From contig BEDY01000004.1 of the NCBI GenBank assembly GCA_002335605.1, positions 744,001-808,000 of the forward strand: 64,000 nt of DNA. The letters are read 5' to 3'. The position numbers and the translations under genes are program-made. Shown in pieces: positions 42,070 to 51,723 of this stretch. This DNA is from Prillingera fragicola (Eukaryota; Basidiomycota; Tremellomycetes; Trichosporonales; Trichosporonaceae). Position 1 is the first letter of the stretch; each line of letters begins with the position of its first letter. The notes under the pieces were generated by a model that was not told where the DNA came from, ran no database searches, and was given only the letters and a program-made list of their open reading frames with translations.

Positions 42070-43448
42070 CTACTCGGTGTCCGACGCAAGGGACGAAGGG
42101 GTAGTGTACCCACTCCTGCGCGCGTGGAGCCACGCCTTGACGAAACCGTTGCGCGCGGCGACACCGCCGTCGTCCTCGGGCGCGGGGGGCAGGTCGAGGT
42201 TTTTCTCTCCCATTGCCGTTTTGCTCATGTCGCGGAATCCGTCAAAGGCGGCGCGGGCGCCGCCGCTCTCGAGCGACTCGCGCGCCATCGCCACACCCTC
42301 CTTCCAGTCCTTTGCGCGGCCCGAGACGTGCAGGAGCGCAGCGGCGTTGACGAGGACGTAGTCCCTGATTGCGTCGAGCGAGGGTGAGTCCGGGCCGGCG
42401 GGGGAAGAGAGATGAGAGGGGGGAGGGGCGTTGTCGAGAATTGCGTTGAAGGTGAGTGCGTTCAGCTCGGGGGTGCTTCCGCGGACGCTGCTGAGGGGGT
42501 GGAGGGGGACACCAAAGTCCTCGAGAGGGTGGATCTCACCCTTGGTGATCTTGCCGTTCTCGAGGTTCCAGATCCAGGTGGGTCCCGCGATCGAGATTTC
42601 GTCGAGACCCTCGCAGCCGCATACGACGAGAGCGCGCTCAACCTTCAGGAGACGGAGTACCTCGGCAAAAGTGTCACCGAGCTCGCGCTTGGCCACACCA
42701 AGAACCATGCGCTGCGGACGCGCGGGGTTGATGAGTGGACCGAGAACGTTGAAGACGGTACGGAAGTTGAGGTGACGACGGATCGGCGCAATGTGAGCTA
42801 GTGCAGGGTGGTAGTGGGGTGCAAAGAGGAAGAGGAAGGGCGACGCGGGGAGGAACTCGTTCAGCTGGTCGACAGGAAACGACAACCTGCAGTCGAGCGA
42901 GATGAGCAGGTCAGCGGATCCCGAAGTTGAGGTAGCGGCACGCGATCCGTGCTGGAGTCGTTAGTACGCGAAATCAATGTCGTGATCGAAAAACGCACCT
43001 TTGCAACGCGCACACCAGTGCCAGCGACAACAACAGCGGCAGTAGTCGACACGTTGTAGGTGTCCCAGCCGTCACCACCAGTGCCGACAATGTCGACAAG
43101 ACCACGGTAGCCGTCTCCCAAGGGATCCGAGTCGGCATAGTCCCACATGCCGTGCTTCAAGTCATTTGGGCCGACGTTGCGGTCGGGAACCAAGTCCTTG
43201 ACAGGAATCGAGTGCTCGCGGAGAACGTCGGCACACGCAGCGACAAGCTCGGGGGCCGAGTCGAGGCCGGAAAGGGTGAGAGCAGTGAGAAAGGCACCTG
43301 CCTGAGCCTGTGATGCTCCGTCGGCGAGAACGAGGTGCTCAAAGGCATGCCTGCAGTCCTCTGGCTCAAAGTGGCTGGGTGACTGGACGAGTTTTTTCAA
43401 GATGAGCTTGAAGCTGTCTGGTGTGTATTGACTTGCTGCGGCGGTCAT
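42070..43448 (-). CDS. TRP4: Anthranilate phosphoribosyltransferase (443 aa)
   Basis: Exons on the minus strand 42999-43448 and 42070-42951, 444 codons. The glycine-rich PRPP site [20 protein letters not shown], the AKHGSRA stretch spanning the splice junction, GSADLL and the metal site [14 protein letters not shown] are all present. The enzyme joins anthranilate and PRPP in the second step of tryptophan synthesis, in the cytosol. Compared with yeast Trp4 (380 aa) it has extra residues in the region around [13 protein letters not shown] and an acidic C-terminal tail. It is divergent from PNKP with 254 bases between start codons. Confidence 0.94.
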
Positions 43449-43702
43449 GGTGAAATGAGTGTGAGGAAGGGAGAGTGAAGTGGACGATGAGAATGCCAGA
43501 GATGTCGACAGATCTCCAAGATTGCGACTCGACCGTCAAGAGCGGGGTAGAGCAGCCAACCGGATCAATCGGTGGGGAAGGCGGTATATCCAGGCACGTG
43601 AACCTGCGGTATGCCACGTGGATTTGAATCCGTTCACCTCCACTTTTACGCGTTCTGTTGACGTCCAGTCATCTTCCCCATCCACCACCAACGAGTAGCA
43701 TT
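43449..43702. promoter_or_regulatory. Bidirectional promoter, TRP4 / PNKP
   Basis: 254 bases between divergent start codons. It contains two CACGTG-like words (GGCACGTGAACC near 43594 and GCCACGTGG near 43614), possible bHLH or bZIP sites. Confidence 0.45.
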
Positions 43703-45156
43703 ATGAGCAAACGAGCATCAAGTGGGGCTATACCTCCAGCAAAGAAGGGCAAGTGGATAGCTTTTCGGTCAAAGCTAACCTCCAGTACACTCCTTCTTCA
43801 CCTCAGGACCTGCCATTGGCGAGAAACCTGTCACTCGCGGCACATTCGACAAGACTGCGCCCAAAACTCTCATCCACTATCACCACCGTGATCCTCTTGC
43901 GGCACCACCACCATCAGATCCAGTCACTGTTGTGCTATACGACTTGGACGGCTGCCTCATTGTTCCAAATTCCGGGCTAAAGTTTCCACGAGACCAGAAC
44001 GACTGGAAGTGGTGGAACCCAGTTGTGCCCAAGCGCCTGGCCGAGGACGTCGCTGCGGGCAAGCATGTGATTGTCTTGTCCAACCAGGGCACGGGAGACA
44101 AAAAGCTTCAGAACTGGAAGCTCAAGCTGGAGCTTATTGCTGCAAAGGTCAGTGTGGCTGAGTGAGCCGAGCACTGACTATGCAGCTTGGCGCCGACTTG
44201 CCGTTCCGTGTGCTCGCTGCTACGAGCAAGGATATATTCCGCAAGCCTAGTACCGGAATGTTTGACTTTGTGGTCAAGCTGTATGAAGAGAAGGGGTGGA
44301 AGATTGGTGAGTACGACCATTATGCCCAGCTGACAGCAGACCACGAGAAGACAATCTTTGTGGGCGACGCCGCGGGCAGGAAGGGCGACCACTCGGATAC
44401 AGACTTTACAATGGCACTGAATGCTGGGATCGCATTTGCCACTCCAGAAGTGCGTCTGGATTCATGGCATTGCTAACCAACAGGAGCATTTCTTGGGTCT
44501 CAAGCCAGTGTACCCCAACCCACCAAAGGGCTTCCGGCCTAGCACCATGAAAGACCTTGGCAATCGTGAGTGCCCGGCGCAGCTTGTTCTGACTTTGCAG
44601 TTCCCGCGGTCGTTCCTTCCAGCACCCCGATTGCCCGCACTGAGAAGGAGGTAGTGGTGTTTGTCGGACTACCGTGAGTTGATAGAATCAGTTCCGAATT
44701 AATGTCAGTGCCTCTGGCAAAACATCATTTTACCGTAACCACTTTGCTGCCTACGAGCACATCAACCAGGACACACTCAAGTCCCGAGACGCTTGTATCC
44801 GCGCTGCGCGCCAGAAGCTCGAGATTGGCAAGTCGGTTGTCATTGACAACACGAACAGGAACAAGGCTACGCGCGCCTTCTACGTCAAACTCGCTAAAGA
44901 ATACAACGTCCCTATCAGGTTATTCTGGTTCCAGTGCCCGCTCGAGCTGGCGCGGCACAACAGCACCTATCGTGCACTGCATGGGCCAAAGGACGAGCCG
45001 GTACGGGATATCCTGCCCGGCCTGGCGTTCAATTCGTACATCGGCGACTTTGACCCCCCAAAAGAGAGCGAGGGGTTTGACGAGGTGCGCAAAGTCAACT
45101 TTGTGTGGGAGGGGAGTGAGGAGCAGAGGAAGAAGTGGGACCAATACTTGTTCTAG
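43703..45156 (+). CDS. Bifunctional polynucleotide 5'-kinase/3'-phosphatase (413 aa)
   Basis: Exons 43703-43748, 43786-44147, 44186-44306, 44340-44449, 44484-44565, 44601-44673 and 44709-45156, 414 codons. The first intron fits only with a GC donor (GCAAGT at 43749); the GT four bases on would break the frame. The phosphatase has the HAD motif LYDLDGC (68-72) and VGDAAGRKGDHSDTDF; the kinase has the P-loop GLPASGKT (about 263-270) and VIDNTNRN. As in S. pombe Pnk1 and animal PNKP, both activities lie in one chain; the FHA domain of animal PNKP is absent. KKVHSFF at residues 14-20 recalls a PCNA-binding box. The role is repair of DNA ends in base-excision and single-strand-break repair. The intron 44307-44339 is 33 bases and in frame, so a longer form is possible. 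Confidence 0.9.
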
Positions 45157-45584
45157 AGTAGGTGTGCATGTTGTCACTTGTACGGACGGTGGGCCAGCGG
45201 TGCTTGCTACTCAATACTCATATTCAATCCGACTGAGCTGGTTGTCTGGGCCATCTCAGTATGTATTTACTTAGACCTGGTTGGCATGAGTGACGGCATT
45301 TAGCCCTCTCAAGACTTTGACGTTCTCTCGCTCCTCAAAGTCAAACACTGCCGGCCCAGCAACCCAGACAGACCCAGGGATGACGATAAAACTCTGCTTG
45401 ACTGATCTGCAAAGTATTCCAGCCTGCCGATTTACACAGCGCGTTTGATTCCACATAATAATTCCTGCAGAGCCATTGCACTCCACTGCAAAGATTGCCG
45501 CAGGGCATGTGAGGCCCATAGTCGCCTTGGACTTCACGAACAAAAGGTGGTGCCCTTATGAGGACGTACGTGTGATCTGTTATG

Positions 45585-45624
45585 GGTGGTGGTGGTGGTG
45601 TGGGGAATAATTAATTAATTAATT
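45585..45624. repeat. GGT and TTAA microsatellites
   Basis: A run of GGT units (45585-45600) is followed closely by AATTAATTAATTAATTAATT (about 45606-45624) in gene-free DNA. Confidence 0.8.
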
Positions 45625-46194
45625 GTCACAATCCATTACACGACCCGTTACTGTGTATTGATGGGGATTGAGCAGATAGCTCTGCTGAAGGCTATAATTA
45701 TTTGTAGTATTATGTAGAGTCTGAGTTTGATCTCGGCGACTCGCAGCAAGCGGTCAGCGCTCAGGCAGGGCGATGGTGCGCGACGCCACAAGGGTGGCCG
45801 GCCAACTTGTGATGTGGTGGTTCAAGGCTCACCATTTCCTGATACCGCTATGGTGGATATACCAGGTGCGCCCTACAAGTGTCGACAAGGGACAAGTGCT
45901 GTGCGCTGAACATATTTTACCCCAGGCTGATTTACTACTGAGGCCATGGGGAGGGGTCGCAGGCCGACGTAAAGACGACTAGTGGAGAAAATCGTGCCTG
46001 CAATATCTGAACCTCCGCCTATAGTCTCAGTTGCAGCCCGTCTCTACCCATTTCCGACTCTTTTCATAACTTACAGTAATTGAACGGTTCTCCAAGTACA
46101 CTATTTCTCTTGCCTTCATGTCGGTAGCTGCCATATGCAGAACCTCGTTGCCACGTTTGCCACCCACGAGACCGTTCGGAACATGCACCCCAGG

Positions 46195-46205
46195 ACCGGA
46201 CCGGA
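46195..46205. promoter_or_regulatory. ACCGGACCGGA tandem element
   Basis: Same 11 bases as at 9681-9691; about 480 bases upstream of the regulator start at 46683. Another CCGGAC lies at 46492-46497. Confidence 0.35.
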
Positions 46206-46682
46206 CTGGCCGGTCGGTACGCGGGATCAAAATTACGGTGACTTCTCTGTCGTCCTAGTCGGCCGTTGAGCCCGAGGTTTGAAGTGGTCCGTCTGTGTTC
46301 CGACACGCTGCAGGGCACCAGAACGATGCGGATGATCACGCAGGTGCATGCATGTGCCTGCGGCCCACAGTGCGGCAAGAGTAGGGGACACTGCAATCGT
46401 GCCAGTTCGCGAGCAGAGATTGCGTGGCAATTGAGCGGGAAGAAGACATGATTGTGGTCGCCGCATGTGTCGCCCAAAAAGGTCACATGACCCGGACCAC
46501 CTCGCGTCTCTTGCAACGCCACACCCTGCTCCATAATTCATCTTCGAGACCCCTTGCAATCAAGAACAACATCGCCTCTCTCACTCTTTTTTTCCACACC
46601 TTTCACGCCCTCAGCACCCGCTGCTTACCTCCCGCCTGGCACTACTAAACACCCACGCACATCCGTGCCAAGGGACGTGGAC

Positions 46683-49298
46683 ATGTCACCAATCAACAAG
46701 AACGCCACCGCCGGATCTTCGTCTTCAAAGGCCAGCAGCGAAGCGAACCACTCTCCCCCGTCTCCCCCCAAGAACGGCGACGGCGACGGCGACCGGTGAG
46801 TGTCCACAGCAACTCAGTGGGCGATCCAGTTGCTCTAGCTGCTTATCAGTGCCCAACACCACCTCATTCCCGTTCTTCGGTGACAACCACTGACTCCACC
46901 ACAGTGATGAATCAAGCCAACGTGTCGGTCTCGCCTGCTTCTACTGCCGCGCCAAACGTATCCGCTGCTCGGGCACCAAGCCCATATGTGCGGCGTGCAC
47001 AAAGACAGGCGCCGAGTGCGAGTGGCCTGCGGGACGACGCAGGAAGCGTACACGTAAGGAGATGGAGGAGGCGCGCCGCGCCGAGGCCGAAGGTGGCCCC
47101 CCCGCCAGCGGAAACACCGCGACGGGCACAGGCATCGGTGCTGGGTCTACGAGCGGGATGTCTGCACCAATGTCATTGGGTATGGGCGAGATGGATGCCG
47201 GGGTCGAGCAGTGGACAAACCTGCCTGGGAACTCGAACTTTGTCTGGCCGCCAGGGTTTCTCCCAGACCCCGCGGCGTACTCGTTTGACAACTCTGGTGC
47301 CCTTGGCGCGCTCAGCGGGAGTGCACCCGACTTTGGGTCTCTCGGCCCTGCGCTAGCTGGATTTCTCACGGACCACTCGCCCGGCACCGATGCGCGTCTG
47401 ATACAGGCGCTCGAAAGTCAAACAGCATACATCTCGGGCGACCCTACTGGGGACGACGACCTCGAGCTCTACTACTATCGCTTCAGTGGTAGCACGGCGC
47501 TGCAGCCAGGTATCAATCGCATCAGCTTGAAGCTCCACCGCCGACCAGGAGCCGGCGCCCCCGAGCCCGAGACAGATGACGAGGTTTCACCAAACCCCCC
47601 TGGAGCAGTGGTCAAACCGCGCACGCCGCGACAGCAGCCTAACCCAGCCGACTTGTTTGACCCTTCTGGACTACCACACCGTCATGTGTGGGACCCGATA
47701 TTTGAACGTTTCCTCAAAAACATGAGCCAGCACTTTCCCAGCGTGTCGCGTAAGCGCATGACGGAGCGTTACGACTCTGGCACGATGAGTGCTTTCCTTG
47801 CCAACTGCATCTGTGCGCTTGGTGCGCGCTTCGGCGAAGACGGCCCTGGAAGCACGGCCAGTGATAATCTTCAGGCTTGCGCGCCTTTTGTCGCCAAGGC
47901 ACAGGAACTTGTCGTTCCCCTCCTGCATCTCCCAGCCCACGACGTGTGCACGGGCTTGTTAATGCTAGCATGGGCGTCGTACGGACAAAACTCGGATAGT
48001 GGCCAGTGGCAGTACACTGGCATGGCGATCCGCATGGCCATTGACCTGGGTCTTCACGAAAACTCTGAAATCTACGAGTCGACCGCTCACGTTGTGCGCA
48101 CACGGTTGCTGTTCTGGTGCTTGTTCGTCACAGACCGTGTCGTTGCGTTTGCTACCGGCCGACCAGCAAGTATCCCCGAAGACATTATCGAGATTCCTCT
48201 GCCCGAGGACGCCGACTTCTTCCCGGATCCAACACGAGACGTACCAAATGGGCCGGGATGGAATCCTTCGGAGCCTATCCAGCCCGTGCCGATGGTCTAT
48301 CTTGTGCGCCTCATGATTGTGTGTGGACGTATCAGCAATGTTCTGAACGGTCGTCGTGGACGGGCGCGAACACTTGTGGCCGCGGATGAGCCTCTGGCTG
48401 CCCAGCTCGCAGAGCTCCAAGCTCGGCTTGTCGAGTTTTACGCCAGCCTGCCCGATGCCATGCGCTGGAGCGCCGACAACTTCAAGTACCAGCAAGCCCG
48501 CGGGCATGGCGGTACCTTCCTTACCCTCCACCTCTGGGCCAACGCAGTCCTGGCGCTAGTGTACCATCCGGATTTGCTCAAGTCTCCTAGCGGCGTTGAG
48601 ACGCCTCTCAACCGCTCAATGGCGCGCAATGTCAAGCTCGCGCTGGCAAGCTCTCGTCAGATTTGCGAGTGCATGGTGTTTGCCGACCTCGTCAGTGCGT
48701 CGTCCTACACTTCGTCGCCGTTTGTCGTGCAGCCGCTGTATGTCGCAGCCATGGCGTTGATACAAGAGCTGCGCGCGGCGCAGGCGAACGAGGCGTCCAA
48801 TGATAACCCAAGCGAGATGTTTCTCATTGGCATGGCGAGGCAAAATTTCCAAGCTCTCCTCAAGGCCATTCTCCGCATTGAGAGTTATTGGGCTGGTGCG
48901 AATTACGTCGCCAACTTGCTCGAGAAGCGTAAGTCCCTCCCCCCCGAGATGCTGCTGACTCTCCAGGCTCTGGCATTTCCCGTCCCAAAGCGTCTAAACG
49001 CACATTCATCTCTCTGCCGGACCAAGGTCTTCTGCGGCGCTTTGTCTCAGATCGCAACCACCCGCACGACATTGCGCCGCCAGACGAGACGACGCTGCGC
49101 GAGTCGATCGCCAAGAAGAGCAGCAACGGCCCCAGCCCCCTTTGGGTCTCGGATCTGCTCACGGGGTACAGCGTCGAGAACATGTCGTTTGCGCCTGCGG
49201 ACAGCATGGACTTTGCGCGTCTCATGGGTGTTGGGACCGGGCGGACGCCGCCGGGGTCCACGCACTCGCGACCAGAATCGACTACGGGCGCGATGTAG
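46683..49298 (+). CDS. Zn2Cys6 fungal transcription factor (822 aa)
   Basis: Exons 46683-46795, 46905-48928 and 48967-49298, 823 codons. The zinc cluster is at Cys49, 52, 59, 66, 69 and 76 with the usual spacing (CFYCRAKRIRCSG...CAACTKTGAEC), followed by the strongly basic GRRRKRTRKEMEEARR. The fungal-specific transcription factor domain follows (HFPSVSRKRMTERYDSGTM, MAIRMAIDLGLHENS, LVRLMIVCGRISNVLNG). The third exon adds a 110-residue tail that the unspliced frame would miss. An upstream in-frame ATG at 46554 could add 43 residues. It lies 494 bases upstream of the DAK-type kinase in the same direction, making that kinase a natural candidate target. Confidence 0.88.
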
Positions 49299-49792
49299 AA
49301 CAGATTAGTAGGAACCATCTTGGAGGGATTGTAGGCGGTGGCGTGGTGATAGAGGTTTCAAAAGGGATCATACTTGATAGATAGATACGAAGAATGGACA
49401 TGGCACAGTGCCAACTCTCACCTCGGACGTTGTAGATGTATGCATACTCTGGCTCGGACTGGCTCCGCCTGCTGCCCTCCACATGCATGACCATGAACTT
49501 GACCCGTTCCGGCCTCCACCGCCAGGCATCGGAACGTGGGCAGTAGGTGCGGGATCAGATTACGCTGCCTCGGCACGGCAACTGACGGTCATTAAATCCG
49601 TAGTGGAATCCAGGTGCATCATGTGAGGCGAGCCGGATAGTCATCTCCGGGCCGGACAGAACGAGCAGCCATAACGTCTATCTCCACGCCGGGAACGACG
49701 AGCAACGCTCTCCTCCTGTCTCTTTATTACCAGGTGTGCTCTCCCAAAGCTTACTGCTCTTGTTTCCTATCCCACTCCAATCAACGGCAGCC
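49299..49792. promoter_or_regulatory. Intergenic, promoter of DAK-type kinase
   Basis: 494 bases; contains the TCCGGGCCGGACA word at 49646-49658, a CCGGAT at 49633 and TTCCGGCC near 49508. No gene was seen. Confidence 0.5.
49646..49658. promoter_or_regulatory. TCCGGGCCGGACA element
   Basis: Identical to 4609-4621 in the polyol dehydrogenase/sugar porter promoter; lies 135 bases upstream of the kinase ATG. Confidence 0.35.
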
Positions 49793-51723
49793 ATGACCGA
49801 CCGCCACATTTTCAACGACCACACGACCCTCGTCGCCCGCTCGCTGCGCGGTCTCGTGGCCTCGCACCCGCGCCTGTCGCTCATCCCCAGCCTGAAGGTC
49901 GTGTACCGCGCCGACGCGGACCGCACCAAGGTCTCGCTCCTCTGCGGCGGCGGCAGTGGACACGAGCCTGGAACGGTCGGATTCGTCGGCGAGGGATTGC
50001 TCACTGCTGGTGTTGCTGGAGACGTGTTTGCTAGTCCCTCGGCGCGCCAGGTGCTCGGCGGCATCAAGGCCGTGCCCAGTGACAAGGGCACTATTCTGAT
50101 TATCACCAACTGTGAGTGTTGCGCTTGAGCTGGGTAGCTGGTCGTGTGGAAGGGGGCGGGGTTGAGCGACCGAGGTGTCACCCGAGGTGGGCTGGCACTG
50201 GTGTCGGAAAGTGGGGTATCGCAGAGCAGCCGCTGACGACGACAGATACTGGTGACAACCTCCACTTTGGTCTGGCCAAGCTCATGGCCCAGTCGCAGGG
50301 CATTGAGAACGTCGAGCTCGTCGTGTGCGGCGACGATGTCGCCGTCCCCCACTCGCGTGGAAAGATGGTCGGCCGCCGTGCGCTCGCTGGTGTCATTCTC
50401 GTGTGCAAGGTCATGGGTGCTGCTTCCGAGGCCGACATGGACTTCCAGCCTCTGGTCAAGCTTGGCCGCAGCACTGCCGACAACATGGCTTCGGTCTGCA
50501 TGGCCCTCGACCACTGCCACGTCCCTGGACGTTCGGGCGAGTTTGAGCAGATTCCCGCTGGCCGTATCGAGATTGGTCTGGGTCTCCACAACGAGACTGG
50601 CGTGTTCAACATTGAGCAGCCTGGCCCCGAGGAGATTATCAAGCGCATGCTCGACCTCATGCTTGACCAGGACGACCCCGAGCGCGCCTTTGTCAAGTTC
50701 AAGGACGGAGACGAGACTGTGCTCATGGTCAACAACCAGGGTGGCATGAGCCCCCTCGAGATGGGCGCCGTCATTGATGAGGCCCTCACCCAGCTCGAGG
50801 CCCGCGGCATCATCCCCGCTCGTGTCCTCCAGGGTGTCTTCATGGGCTCGATGAACATGCCCGGTATCTCTCTTTCGCTCCTCAACCTCACCAACGTCTC
50901 GGACGAGAACAAGATCTCGGTCGAGCAGCTCATCGAGTTTGTCGACGCCCCCCACGGCTCGCCTGGATGGCCCGCTACCGCCGGTCTCTACCGCCCTGGC
51001 GACAAGCTCGCAAAGCGCACGCGCCAGGAGAAGTTCACCGAGGTCGAGGAGGAGAAGAAGGAGGCTGCGCCCGACGGCCCCGCGCTCAAGACTGACGGCG
51101 CCGTCATCCAGGCCGCCCTCACCAAGGCGGCCACGGACGTTGTCGCTCTCGAGCCCGACCTCACGAAGTGGGACACGATCGTCGGCGACGGTGACTGTGG
51201 CGAGACCTGCGAGAACGGCGGCAAGGCCGTGCTCGCGGCCGTCAAGGAGGGTCTCGGCAAGGACGGCGACCTGGTCCACCTCTTCCGCGAGCTGACCGAC
51301 ATTATCGACGAGGCATGCGGCGGCACCCTCGGCGCCATCTTCTCCATCTTCCTCGCGGGCATCACCACCAACATTATCGACGCGGCCAAGACCTCCCCAC
51401 AGCCCGAGATCACCCCGGCCTTCTTCGGCAAGGTCGCCCAGGCCGCCCTCGAGACCCTCGAGCAGCGCACCGCCGCGCGCGTCGGACACCGTACCGTCAT
51501 GGACGCCCTTATTCCGTTCGTCGACACGCTCGCGGAGACGGGCGACATCCAGGCCGCGGCAAAGGCGTGCCGTAAGGGCGGCGAGGCGACCGTCAGCTTG
51601 ACCGCCAAGCTTGGCCGTGCCGCCTACGTCGGAGACAGGAAGGACAAGGAGATGCCCCCCGACCCCGGAGCCATGGCTTTCGTCGCTGTCGTCGAGGGTA
51701 TTGCTGCCGCTGTTAAAAAGTAG
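49793..51723 (+). CDS. Dihydroxyacetone (or erythrulose) kinase (598 aa)
   Basis: Exons 49793-50111 and 50246-51723, 599 codons; the 134-nt intron falls within N-YTGD. The DhaK half has GGGSGHEPGTVGFVG, NYTGDNLHFGLA and LGLHNETGV with the substrate-binding His about residue 221. The DhaL half has the metal and ATP site VGDGDCGETCENGG, GGTLGAIFSIFLAG and RVGHRTVMDAL. It is an ATP-dependent one-chain kinase of the yeast Dak1 type (584 aa), phosphorylating dihydroxyacetone or related ketoses in the cytosol. In Yarrowia the erythrulose kinase Eyk1 is of the same family, so L-erythrulose is an alternative substrate. Sequence alone does not separate the two. The neighbour upstream is a Zn2Cys6 regulator. 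Confidence 0.93.

Larger units (their letters stand above)
45157..46682. other. Long intergenic region between PNKP and regulator
   Basis: 1526 bases with no convincing gene. It contains GGT and TTAA microsatellites (45585-45624), an AT-rich part to 45720, a TGCATGCA at 46345-46352 and CCGGAC words at 46196-46206 and 46492-46497, probably in the promoter of the third regulator. Confidence 0.55.

Noticed and set aside
45585..45724. AT-rich, repeat-bearing stretch as centromere or replication origin
   Set aside because: Far too short and without further repeats or transposon remains; nothing to support it.
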